Positions 6,125 through 12,131 of a stretch of DNA of 28,739 nucleotides are shown piece after piece. Origin of the DNA: a virus; the IMG/VR virus record IMGVR_UViG_3300046002_005300, positions 1 through 28,739 of that record, one strand, 5' to 3'. Below the pieces are notes generated by a model. That model was given only the letters and a program-made list of their open reading frames with translations, was not told the DNA's origin and made no database searches. Both the position numbers and the translations under genes were made by a program. Position 1 is the first letter of the stretch; each line of letters begins with the position of its first letter.

Positions 6125-6230
6125 GCCCGCTCCAGCCGTGGCGCGGATGCTCTGTCATCAATGCTCCTGGGCGGGTGCGGCTGTGAGCGCTGTCAAAATA
6201 GATGGTAAAATCCTGCGATTCGATTTATGA
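6081..6230 (+). CDS. Overlapping small ORF with CxxC motif, 49 aa
   Basis: This ORF runs in a different frame and overlaps the last 44 nt of the preceding gene. It encodes MKGCLPKPE, a proline-rich stretch (QPSPEPAPAVA), then MLCHQCSWAG with a CxxC and a strand-like IDGKILRFDL. It fills most of the otherwise unexplained gap 6125-6260. The upstream ribosome-binding site is weak. It might be reached by coupling or by a frameshift from the upstream gene. The composition looks protein-like, but it is short and unrecognised. Confidence 0.35.
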   Translation: MKGCLPKPEIQPSPEPAPAVARMLCHQCSWAGAAVSAVKIDGKILRFDL

Positions 6231-6260
6231 TAATTCAATATTTGGATGGAGGTTTTACAC

Positions 6261-6581
6261 ATGGATCTTGTTTTTGATATTATTTATGCAGTTATCGGCT
6301 TGGTTGTTTTGATTTCGTTTTTTTTGATTACAACAAGGCTGGGTAAAATTGCAAAAACCACAGCGCTTTTATGCAAATATGAACAGGCAAAGCTTATTGA
6401 TGCGGGGCTATATGATCCAACAAGCGGATGTTTTACTAAAATTGAATTTGATGAATTCGGAACGGTTACTGTCATTGATTCGTGGGTTTGCAATAAATGC
6501 CATGCTTTCAACAAGGGCAAGCACAAATATTGTCAAGCATGTGCGGCAGCTAGACCTGTTAAAGAAAAAGGGGCAGTATGA
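6261..6581 (+). CDS. One-TM protein with C-terminal zinc ribbon
   Basis: The 106-residue protein starts with a clear transmembrane helix (about 5-25). A basic juxtamembrane segment (TRLGKIAKT), a helix around 35-50 and an acidic strand follow, then a compact zinc ribbon with C77, C80, C91 and C94. A K/R-rich tract just after the TM segment suggests an N-out, ribbon-in-cytoplasm topology. GGAGG 8 nt before the ATG at 6261 decides the start over 6246. It lies in the plus-strand segment between repressor and integrase, a usual place for lysogenic-conversion genes. Its function is unknown; superinfection exclusion or a host membrane effect is speculation. Confidence 0.65.
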   Translation: MDLVFDIIYAVIGLVVLISFFLITTRLGKIAKTTALLCKYEQAKLIDAGLYDPTSGCFTKIEFDEFGTVTVIDSWVCNKCHAFNKGKHKYCQACAAARPVKEKGAV

Positions 6582-6796
6582 TTGACTTGATTGGCTGGGT
6601 AATAAGCTTAATAATAATTATTAGCTTTTTTGCATTGATCGGCTATGTGCGGAAAATTTTGAGATACATCCAAGCGTTGTATTACTTCGAAAAGACTCGC
6701 ATGATATCCCAGAAGCTGCTTGATCCAGAATCAGATAAAATCATCGAATGGATGTTTGATGACTATGACCATCCTGTCAGGCGCAACAAGCAGTGA
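6578..6796 (+). CDS. One-TM protein, paralogue of preceding gene without zinc ribbon
   Basis: The 72-residue protein has a strong N-terminal TM helix (about 4-24), a basic stretch (YVRKILRY), then ALYYFEKTRMISQKLLDPES, which aligns with ALLCKYEQAKLIDAGLYDPTS of the preceding gene. It ends in an acidic segment and a short basic tail where the neighbour has its zinc ribbon. The ATG overlaps the upstream TGA (ATGA), so the two are co-translated and probably form a pair in the membrane. The paralogy is seen in the sequence; the complex is inference. Confidence 0.6.
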   Translation: MIDLIGWVISLIIIISFFALIGYVRKILRYIQALYYFEKTRMISQKLLDPESDKIIEWMFDDYDHPVRRNKQ

Positions 6797-6942
6797 GAAT
6801 CGATCTGGATGCATACGGCAGATTTTCCGATGCTCCTTCGCAGCTCCAGATACCAGTCAAGGATGATGAACCTACGACTGACCAGCCTCCAGAAGAATTC
6901 TCGATGCCAGATCAGCCGCCGCCGCCCGGCTCTCCTGGGTAA
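6793..6942 (+). CDS. Possible small proline-rich ORF, 49 aa, antiparallel to integrase end
   Basis: A GTG start overlaps the TGA of the preceding one-TM gene (GTGA), and the frame runs 49 codons before TAA. The peptide begins VRIDLDAYGRF (Met when initiated) and becomes acidic and proline-rich (DEPTTDQPPEE, QPPPPGSPG). The last 71 nt lie opposite the integrase 3' end. The start overlap is suggestive of coupling, but composition alone cannot separate it from chance. Confidence 0.3.
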   Translation: MRIDLDAYGRFSDAPSQLQIPVKDDEPTTDQPPEEFSMPDQPPPPGSPG

Positions 6943-8110
6943 TGTGGCTGTACTGTTCGGTCATCGCGGCCGAGCGATGGCCGGTCAGTTGCCGTAGCGC
7001 GTGATCCGGGAGCCGGTCACGCATCTGGCTGTTGTAGAAGTGCCGCCAGCTGTGAAAGGTTATGCCGCTGTCTCCCGGGATCCCGATAGCCAACAGCGCG
7101 TTTTTAAGCCCCTTTTGCAGGGTGGCCTTGTCAACGGGATTGGCCCGGCGGCGGTGGCTGCAGAATACAAAGCCGGAACCCCACGGGTTACCTTCTGCCA
7201 CTTTGCGCAGGACGGCCACAACATGGGCAGGAACAGGGATTGTCCGGAGGCTGCGCCATTTGGGATCCTTGCCGCCTTCCAGGTCCGACCAGCTTTGCAG
7301 TACCTCGATTTCGGTATCATGGATGGCATCCACTGTAAGCGCGCGGACCTCGCCGAGCCGCATGCCGGTGGTTGCTGCCAGCAGGCTGGCGGCATGTGCC
7401 CGCGTATCTGCCCAGGGGGCTGACAGCACGGCCCGAGCCTCTGCCAACGTGAGCACGCCTCGGGCTGTGGCATTTTCGGCCAGTTTCGGGGCTCTGCCGG
7501 ATGGGTTATCTTTAAGCATCCCGAGTCTGGCAGCTTCTGCCAGTGCAACGGTTACAGACTGCCGTATGGCATTGACGGTACGATGGGACAGCAGCTTGCC
7601 GGTATCGCGTTGCGCGCCGCTCCGGTTGCCGGCCTTGGCGTTCTGTGATCGCACATCCATGATGAGCGCCTCGATGTGATGCGCTTGCACATCGCGCAAA
7701 GCCAGATCCTGGTGATGCATCCGTATCCATGGAGTTACGTAATTGGTAATGTTGCGGCGGTTGTTTGCAAGGTATTCCAAACTGATCGACCGTCCACGGG
7801 CCCGCAGGCTGCTGGCATACTGGCCATCTGGATCCCAGAACGACCGCAGATAGTCGGACAGCGTTACCGTAGTACCGCGGACTGGTGCAGGGCTGTGATC
7901 CTGTAGCCAGGCATCCACGATGCGCCTGGCTCCTGCTTTGGTGATGGGGCTGGTTCCGGCCGGCAGTGCCGAGCGCACGGAATCTACCAGGGATCCAACA
8001 GACCGCCGGCACACGTATTTCCCGGCTGCAGCATCCCAAAACCCGACATTATAGACTTTGCCTGCCCTGGCGCTTTCAGGGCGGCGGTAGAGGATGTATG
8101 GATCTCGCAT
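6872..8110 (-). CDS. int: Tyrosine recombinase / phage integrase
   Basis: The 412-residue protein has an N-terminal arm-binding-like region with Arg/Lys-rich stretches, a core-binding SAM-like domain (about 80-200) and a catalytic domain with R251 (TGMRLGE), H353-x-x-R356 (FHSWRH), H378 (LTGH) and Y387 (EQYSH). The spacing is normal and all key residues are present. It would recombine attP, directly upstream at 8111-8400, with a host tRNA-Gly gene. The region just before the start has a palindrome (GGAGT-CT-ACTCC, 8116-8127) that overlaps the weak ribosome-binding site and could be regulatory. Transcription is leftward, convergent with the lysogeny genes. Confidence 0.95.
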   Translation of the reverse strand: MRDPYILYRRPESARAGKVYNVGFWDAAAGKYVCRRSVGSLVDSVRSALPAGTSPITKAGARRIVDAWLQDHSPAPVRGTTVTLSDYLRSFWDPDGQYASSLRARGRSISLEYLANNRRNITNYVTPWIRMHHQDLALRDVQAHHIEALIMDVRSQNAKAGNRSGAQRDTGKLLSHRTVNAIRQSVTVALAEAARLGMLKDNPSGRAPKLAENATARGVLTLAEARAVLSAPWADTRAHAASLLAATTGMRLGEVRALTVDAIHDTEIEVLQSWSDLEGGKDPKWRSLRTIPVPAHVVAVLRKVAEGNPWGSGFVFCSHRRRANPVDKATLQKGLKNALLAIGIPGDSGITFHSWRHFYNSQMRDRLPDHALRQLTGHRSAAMTEQYSHITQESRAAAADLASRILLEAGQS

Positions 8111-8115
8111 GTATG

Positions 8116-8127
8116 GGAGTCTACTCC
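8116..8127. promoter_or_regulatory. Palindrome at integrase translation start
   Basis: GGAGTCTACTCC is a 5-2-5 perfect inverted repeat located 6-17 nt upstream of the integrase ATG. On the mRNA strand it contains the only Shine-Dalgarno-like GGAG. It could hide the ribosome-binding site in a small hairpin or bind an integrase regulator; either is inference. Confidence 0.35.
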
Positions 8128-8171
8128 ACTTTTTTTTAAAAAGCTACACAATTTGCTACACACTAAATAAA

Positions 8172-8191
8172 AAGGCCGCCCGAAGGCGACC
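8172..8191 (-). terminator. Terminator downstream of tRNA-Gly fragment
   Basis: On the minus strand the hairpin GGTCGCC-TTCG-GGCGGCC (one internal mismatch) is followed by TTTTTATTT. It lies 19 bp beyond the tRNA 3' end, as expected for the natural terminator of a host tRNA gene carried within the attachment site. After integration it would keep tRNA transcription from entering the integrase gene. Confidence 0.7.
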
Positions 8192-8210
8192 TAATTCCTT
8201 GTACAGTATA

Positions 8211-8256
8211 AGCGTCCGATGGGAATCGAACCCACATCTCCAGCTTGGAAGGCTGA
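8211..8256 (-). tRNA. 3' part of tRNA-Gly(UCC), attachment core (partial)
   Basis: Minus-strand sequence folds as an anticodon arm (stem TCAGC/GCTGG, loop CTTCCAA, anticodon TCC at 8247-8249), a 5-nt variable region, a T arm (GTGGG-TTCGATT-CCCAT) and a 7-nt 3' acceptor strand (CGGACGC) with discriminator T. The D arm and 5' acceptor are missing, so it is not a complete tRNA gene. It is the piece that would restore the host tRNA after integration. Identity with the host should end just beyond the anticodon stem, near 8258. Confidence 0.8.
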
Positions 8257-8400
8257 CATAATTCTATGCTATACAATGAATTGTGTGTATACAGTTTATG
8301 CTGTGTACCTGTTGTATAGCGTTACATGCCGGGCGTTTGTTTTGATAAAAAACGCTACACAATTTGCTCCCAGGCATGTAGAGGCTGGATCGACAATTGA

Positions 8401-8466
8401 TGCCCCTCCCGGGAGTTGAACCCGGTTGCCCCGGCTCCTGTCTGGATGGCATTGCCTGGCAGGGGC
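8401..8466 (-). other. tRNA-like sequence (T arm and acceptor), incomplete
   Basis: On the minus strand GCCCCT (8461-8466) can pair with AGGGGC (8402-8407). A T arm CCGGG-TTCAACT-CCCGG lies in between, matching the conserved GGTTCRANYCC T-loop consensus. The total length is about 65 nt plus a discriminator, and by eye no normal D or anticodon arm forms. It begins 6 nt after the stop of the last late gene. It could be a decayed tRNA, a relic of an older attachment site, or a structured 3' end of the late transcript. Confidence 0.4.
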
Positions 8467-8472
8467 TGGGAT

Positions 8473-8970
8473 CTAGAATACCATTGACAGCGCAGCCACG
8501 ATCCACCCAATGGCCGCAACCGCTCCGGCAATGCTGGCAATGGCCATCCAGCCGTCGCGGGCTTTTTCTGCTTCCGATCCTTTGCGGATCGCATCGGAGA
8601 GGATCAGGCTGGCCTGCTCGCGCTCAATCATGCGGGCCGCCTCGGATGACTCGTAGAGCCTGGTCGATGCCGTCAATGAGGATCGTAATGCGGCGGTTTC
8701 GGTCTGCAGCTCCTGCAGCGAGCTTTGCAGCCTCTGCCAGTCCTGATCCGACTCGGTCAATTCGCTCTTGAGACTGCTCCAGAGCGACTCGAAGCTCTCC
8801 CATGGATCGGTCGGCGGCAGCTCTGACTGCTGCAAGCTCTCGGTCTGCAGCGGCAATGGCTGCGGCTCCGGCGGCCCGCTCATCGGCTGCGCCTGCAAGG
8901 TAGCCTGCACCAATAAGAGCAACACCAATAATAATAGCAGCGATGATCCTGATTGCGGTCTGCATGTCAT
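8473..8970 (-). CDS. Spanin-like lysis protein, long frame (signal + C-terminal TM)
   Basis: The 165-residue frame has a signal-like hydrophobic N-terminus (about 10-23, with a possible cleavage after LQA), a Pro/Gln-rich linker, an extended coiled coil of Leu, Ser, Gln and Glu (about 60-130) and a C-terminal TM helix (about 141-163, after EKARDGW). This topology resembles a unimolecular spanin, but no lipobox Cys follows the signal, so outer-membrane attachment is not evident. GAGG lies 5 nt before the ATG. The last 150 bp are not shared with the overlapping frame, and they encode a convincing membrane segment. Confidence 0.6.
   Translation of the reverse strand: MTCRPQSGSSLLLLLVLLLLVQATLQAQPMSGPPEPQPLPLQTESLQQSELPPTDPWESFESLWSSLKSELTESDQDWQRLQSSLQELQTETAALRSSLTASTRLYESSEAARMIEREQASLILSDAIRKGSEAEKARDGWMAIASIAGAVAAIGWIVAALSMVF
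8624..8965 (-). CDS. Spanin-like lysis protein, nested frame (N-terminal TM, coiled coil)
   Basis: A second frame starts 5 nt downstream of the first and lies wholly within it. The 113 residues have an N-terminal TM helix (about 6-26), then an Ala/Glu/Arg-rich coiled coil with ADRELAAVRAAADRS and LAAGAADRNRRI. That is the layout of an Rz-type inner-membrane spanin. AGG lies 6 nt before the ATG. Rz and Rz1 genes of other phages are also nested out of frame, so both frames being coding is plausible. The alternative is that the Ala-rich frame is a by-product of the other. Confidence 0.55.
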   Translation of the reverse strand: MQTAIRIIAAIIIGVALIGAGYLAGAADERAAGAAAIAAADRELAAVRAAADRSMGELRVALEQSQERIDRVGSGLAEAAKLAAGAADRNRRITILIDGIDQALRVIRGGPHD

Positions 8971-8972
8971 AC

Positions 8973-10151
8973 CTACCTCGTGAGAGTCCGGTTTATTTCC
9001 ATCCGCAAATAGTCAAGATGGATTATGTCTGCGGCCGCATCGACGCTTGTTTCACCGGCTATTACCCCAAAACCTGTTTCGCGCCCTGCAGCTGTCGGTA
9101 TGTTTGCGTTGACCGTATCGGTCCAGAGAACTGTCTCTGCATCGTTGACCAGGCTGAACGTTACCAGTGTTCCTGCCGCGTTGACTTCGATGATTCCGGT
9201 GTACCATGTGTTGAGTGCCATGGTATACGAGCTTGCGGTAGTCCTTGGCCCTGCGTTGTTTTTTGCGCGTCCGACAATAGTTGATATTGTGCCATTGTTC
9301 ACAATTTCCAGCCATACGCCGTCAGTCGGTGCGGTCTGTATCGCCGTCGAGTCCTGCCATCCGAATCGCGCCGATGCAGTAATTCTTATGTCACGCGTCT
9401 GAAAGGTGAACAATGCTTTTTCACCTCCTGCAATCAGGAATGCGGTGATTTCACTCATGAAACGATAGTTTGCGTTGGCGGTAGCGCTATCCCTGAGATA
9501 TATGACTCCGGGATGACTAGGGGTTGCTGTCACTGCCGCCGCAACGCCCGACCCTGTGGCCGCTCCCAACAAACCGGGGCACGCCGAGTTTGCGTTTGCC
9601 GAGTAAAAATCAGACTCAATGATAAAAGCTGATTTGCGGGTCAGGTTGTCTGCTTTGCCATCAAGTGCGGTTTTAAGATCGGTCTGATTAGCCAGTGTCC
9701 CGGTGATTGTCCCCCATGACGCGGCTGGGCCTGCGGGGCCTACATCGCCTTGTGGACCTTCCGGTCCAGTCGGTCCATCCGGGCCAGCTGGGCCCTGGAT
9801 ACCTTGGGTGCCTTGCGCCCCCGCTTCACCTTGGGGGCCTTGCAGACCGGTGTCACCTTTTGGGCCTGCTGATCCTTGCGATCCAGTCTCACCCTGCGGG
9901 CCTGGTACGGTACTGGCTGGGCCCTGGGCTCCCTGCGGGCCGATATCGCCCTGTGGTCCGGCTGGTCCGGCTGGTCCGGCTGGGCCTGCGTTTCCCTGAT
10001 CGCCTTTCGGCCCGGTAGCGCCCCGCGGGCCGGTGTCAGGGATGACATGGACCTCTATGGTAGCGGGCGTGCTGACTGTGACTGCCGCCGATGTCTCACC
10101 GGTCGCGCTGACGGCTATTTCATCGGGCGGTTGGACAACGACAGTAATCAT
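8973..10151 (-). CDS. Collagen-like fibre protein with C-terminal beta domain
   Basis: The 392-residue protein has a beta-rich N-terminus (about 1-40), a collagen-like Gly-X-Y region (about 40-145, many GPAGP and GPQG triplets) that should form a triple helix, a short linker ([15 protein letters not shown]) and a C-terminal domain of about 200 residues with a jelly-roll or lectin-like pattern. It is likely a trimeric receptor-binding or decoration fibre. The ATG at 10151 overlaps the upstream TGA by ATGA; the in-frame start at 10220 is unlikely. Its place after the holin and before the spanin frames separates it from the tail genes, suggesting an inserted host-range or adhesion gene. Confidence 0.8.
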   Translation of the reverse strand: MITVVVQPPDEIAVSATGETSAAVTVSTPATIEVHVIPDTGPRGATGPKGDQGNAGPAGPAGPAGPQGDIGPQGAQGPASTVPGPQGETGSQGSAGPKGDTGLQGPQGEAGAQGTQGIQGPAGPDGPTGPEGPQGDVGPAGPAASWGTITGTLANQTDLKTALDGKADNLTRKSAFIIESDFYSANANSACPGLLGAATGSGVAAAVTATPSHPGVIYLRDSATANANYRFMSEITAFLIAGGEKALFTFQTRDIRITASARFGWQDSTAIQTAPTDGVWLEIVNNGTISTIVGRAKNNAGPRTTASSYTMALNTWYTGIIEVNAAGTLVTFSLVNDAETVLWTDTVNANIPTAAGRETGFGVIAGETSVDAAADIIHLDYLRMEINRTLTR

Positions 10152-10441
10152 GTCGGCCTCGCCATGCCCCTGAGGATCGTGCGCGGAATGTCGCCCGGCT
10201 CGACCCAGGAGAAGTACCACGATGCCGCGGTGAATACTGCTGTCTGTTCGGCGCTCAGGGTTAGCTGGATTTGTCCTGTTGCCAGGTCTACCGGCAGGAT
10301 CTCGAACTCGACAGAGCCAGCCTTGGATTCAAAGGTGTACCCGTCCAAATCTGTGCCAAAGTCCAGCTGAAAGGTGAATTCGTCACCCTGCACAAACGTC
10401 AAATCCAAAACGCCCGGCAGTTGGGATATGTTTGCCATCAT
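10148..10441 (-). CDS. Fibre-associated conserved phage protein, 97 aa
   Basis: The protein begins [28 protein letters not shown], a pattern found in small phage proteins preceding fibres or BppU-like domains. It is beta-rich and contains [23 protein letters not shown] followed by [10 protein letters not shown]. It is probably an attachment or baseplate-side domain for the collagen-like fibre encoded next, with which it is coupled by ATGA. The frame is open to 10621, but the ATG at 10441 overlaps the holin stop and has GGGGGAG upstream. The virion location is inferred. Confidence 0.6.
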   Translation of the reverse strand: MMANISQLPGVLDLTFVQGDEFTFQLDFGTDLDGYTFESKAGSVEFEILPVDLATGQIQLTLSAEQTAVFTAASWYFSWVEPGDIPRTILRGMARPT

Positions 10442-10635
10442 GCTCCCCCTCTTGGTTTGGTCAGCGAATCCGCCGCGATGTACCCGCCGGCAACGCCAAC
10501 CAGTAGCGCCAAAGCAGCGCCCATGCCGCCCGGGATGTCTCCCTGGGCTATCCCTGATGCGATGATTGCCGATGCTGCCAGCATGGACCAGAGGCATACC
10601 AGCCAGCGGCGGCTCTGCCACTTGTTATAGCTCAT
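10438..10635 (-). CDS. Holin-like two-TM protein, 65 aa
   Basis: The protein starts MSYNKWQSRRW and has two hydrophobic helices (about 11-29 and 37-56) joined by a short loop (QGDIPGG), with a basic C-terminus (LTKPRGGA). Size, topology and location directly after the M15 endolysin gene fit a class II holin that permeabilises the inner membrane at lysis. The start overlaps the end of the endolysin gene by 11 nt. No experimentally named family is recognised, so the call rests on features and position. Confidence 0.7.
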   Translation of the reverse strand: MSYNKWQSRRWLVCLWSMLAASAIIASGIAQGDIPGGMGAALALLVGVAGGYIAADSLTKPRGGA

Positions 10636-11068
10636 AGTGCGGCTTGTCCGTTTTTGGCGCTGCCCATCGTCCGCCCCAGGTCATCCCGTGGCTCTCGCCG
10701 ATCTGGCCCATGCGCTCCCAGATTTCCTCCGGTGCCAGCCACCAGACCTGACCCTTGCGCATCGGCGCGATGTCGATGGCCTCGCCGCGCAAGTGCTTGC
10801 TGTCCAGTGTCCATGTTATCTGTCGGGCTGCTTCGGCCTCGCTGATCTTCCACAGCCCGGCCGCGCAGTACAGGGCTATCGCATCTGGTGGGGCCATCCT
10901 GCCGCGCGAATAGTACGCCATCTGAGTTGCCAGATCGCGGTGGGTTTCGATAACGACTGGTTTTACTCCTGCGGCCATGAGGTCCGGATCCGTGCGCATC
11001 TCTTTCAGCGCATCCTCGGCTCTGGATGCCAGCGATGGGATCAGCAGGTCCAGTTCGGTGTGCAACAT
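10625..11068 (-). CDS. Endolysin, M15 family peptidase (L-Ala-D-Glu type)
   Basis: The 147-residue enzyme has the zinc-binding signature of VanY/M15 peptidases: SKHLRGEAIDI (H92, D99) and KPHYEL near the C-terminus (H144), with WGGRW in between. It would cleave peptidoglycan stem peptides during lysis. There is no signal peptide, so release depends on the holin. The start at 11068 shares one base with the upstream TAA (TAATG) and has GGGAGG 5 nt before; the longer open frame to 11371 is read-through of the neighbouring gene. The order of endolysin, holin and spanin frames is a standard lysis cassette interrupted by two fibre genes. Confidence 0.9.
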   Translation of the reverse strand: MLHTELDLLIPSLASRAEDALKEMRTDPDLMAAGVKPVVIETHRDLATQMAYYSRGRMAPPDAIALYCAAGLWKISEAEAARQITWTLDSKHLRGEAIDIAPMRKGQVWWLAPEEIWERMGQIGESHGMTWGGRWAAPKTDKPHYEL

Positions 11069-11385
11069 TACAGCCTCCCCGTTAGGAATTCTTCGAAATT
11101 TGAAAACGCAATCTCTACCCCCTGGTGTGCGCTGGTAACATTCCCGTTGGACTTCCCGTCGCGGATAGCCTCCAACGTGGCTTTGTGCGCGGCAAGGCAT
11201 GGCCTCTGGAGTTTGGCCAGCGCGCCAATTGCCAGGGTCTGGTCCTGGTCTGTTTGTATCAACCTGTCGATACTTTTGCGCATGCCGGCCAGTGCGTTGC
11301 CAACCTGGAAAACGCCGCGGACAGCCATGCCAGCCAGAACGGTAATTGCAGCGCTGATAAAGATTGTCCACGGGTCAATAGTCAT
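11068..11385 (-). CDS. One-TM phage protein before endolysin, 105 aa
   Basis: A short polar start is followed by a TM helix (about 8-26), then a helical cytoplasmic or periplasmic part containing RKSIDRLIQTDQDQTLAIGAL. This layout occurs in many small phage proteins next to holins. It could be a second holin, an antiholin or a membrane-anchored lysis regulator. GGGGAGG precedes the ATG closely. The stop overlaps the endolysin start by one base, so the two are coupled. Confidence 0.55.
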   Translation of the reverse strand: MTIDPWTIFISAAITVLAGMAVRGVFQVGNALAGMRKSIDRLIQTDQDQTLAIGALAKLQRPCLAAHKATLEAIRDGKSNGNVTSAHQGVEIAFSNFEEFLTGRL

Positions 11386-11398
11386 AGCCCTCCCCCGG

Positions 11399-11605
11399 TT
11401 ACGCTTTCTTTACGATCTTCTGCGGGCCAGCCTTTTCGCCGTCCTGCGCCATCAGCTCATCGAGGACCTGGATAGCGCCCTGGATCGCGTTGATGTTGGC
11501 GACGAGCTGCTCCTGCTGGCCCTTCAGTTCGTTGAGCTGCCCGACCATTGCCCGCTGCTGTGCTTTCAGGTCATCCGATTTGGTCTTGAGTGTCTCTGCG
11601 GTCAT
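11399..11605 (-). CDS. Small coiled-coil protein, 68 aa
   Basis: The protein is almost entirely one amphipathic helix (TKSDDLKAQQRAMVGQL, then QEQLVANINAIQGAIQVLDEL) with a Lys-rich end. Short coiled-coil proteins of this kind are common between tail-fibre and lysis genes and in some phages bind tail structures, but no role can be assigned here. AGGAGG lies 4-5 nt before the ATG at 11605, which overlaps the upstream stop by ATGA; the longer in-frame start at 11698 is therefore rejected. Confidence 0.6.
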   Translation of the reverse strand: MTAETLKTKSDDLKAQQRAMVGQLNELKGQQEQLVANINAIQGAIQVLDELMAQDGEKAGPQKIVKKA

Positions 11606-12123
11606 AATTCCTCCTGTGGCCGCTGTGGCCATATTATTTGTTCCGGCCAGCCAAGCTGGTCGGTGATATCCCGTAGCGACTGCCGGTACGCTGCCCATAC
11701 GGTCTTATCCACCGGAGAGTCTGCTACCTGAGTCCAGTCGCAAGCTGCGAGTAGTGAATTTCGCTGATTGCGTAATTGTTCGGCCTTCATTTCTGATGTA
11801 ATGATTCGTTCGATGCGTCCGTCTACGATATGGCACCCTTCCGGCATTGGAACGGTTCCATCAATAATCATCTCTACATCGGTTTTCAGGTTTACTTGGC
11901 CATCTTCGTATTTCTCATTCGGCGCAAGGCTGTAGAGACCGTCGCCTATTAGGTCGCCGATTGGTTTTAGGTTCCAGTCTGAGTCATAACATCGTACATC
12001 GTCAAAAGCATAATTCGAGCAAAGGCGTTCAGGGACTTCTATTACTTTTTTTGTATCATATTCCTGCGGTATGTCGCCGCCGAAGATTTTTATAATCTTG
12101 TTGCCTTCAACTAATATGTACAT
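11602..12123 (-). CDS. Tail fibre assembly chaperone-like protein
   Basis: The C-terminal half (RNSLLAACDWTQVADSP, WAAYRQSLRDIT, WPEQIIWPQRP) matches the phage tail-fibre assembly/APC domain. That domain helps fold the distal fibre and in some phages stays attached. The N-terminal about 110 residues form a beta-rich domain (MYILVEGNKIIKIFGG...), with a segment that includes PMPEGCHIVDGRIER. The gene follows the large fibre gene after 8 nt, as expected for a dedicated chaperone. The ATG at 12123 has AGGAG 6 nt upstream; an in-frame start at 12150 would overlap the fibre gene without an RBS. Confidence 0.75.
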   Translation of the reverse strand: MYILVEGNKIIKIFGGDIPQEYDTKKVIEVPERLCSNYAFDDVRCYDSDWNLKPIGDLIGDGLYSLAPNEKYEDGQVNLKTDVEMIIDGTVPMPEGCHIVDGRIERIITSEMKAEQLRNQRNSLLAACDWTQVADSPVDKTVWAAYRQSLRDITDQLGWPEQIIWPQRPQEEL

Positions 12124-12131
12124 GGTTACTC

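Larger units (their letters stand above)
8143..8368. other. attP: attP region with repeated arm-type motifs
   Basis: A perfect 15-bp direct repeat, GCTACACAATTTGCT, lies at 8143-8157 and 8354-8368, on either side of the tRNA-Gly-derived core (8211-8256). Related GCTAYACAA copies occur at 8155-8163 (one mismatch), 8268-8276, and inverted at 8312-8320. Multiple short repeats flanking a core are the hallmark of arm-type sites bound by lambda-like integrases. The placement directly beside the integrase gene supports this. The whole 8111-8472 stretch otherwise has no protein gene. Confidence 0.75.

Noticed and set aside
6960-6984. Hairpin CATCGC/GCGATG as terminator for the plus-strand lysogeny genes
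   Set aside because: It lies in integrase coding sequence, has only six pairs and no T tract.
8211-8280. Complete phage-encoded tRNA-Gly
   Set aside because: The D arm and 5' acceptor strand are missing upstream of the anticodon arm; it is an attachment-site fragment.
9703-10018. Plus-strand frames rich in Gly-Pro opposite the collagen-like gene
   Set aside because: The Gly-Pro pattern is the mirror of the Gly-X-Y repeats on the minus strand (GGN/CCN codons); the minus frame has ATGA coupling and a full domain structure.
10637-11731. Long plus-strand open frame of 364 codons opposite endolysin and neighbouring genes
   Set aside because: It runs antisense across four recognised or coupled genes, has no RBS or domain, and its composition is that of a shadow frame in GC-rich DNA.
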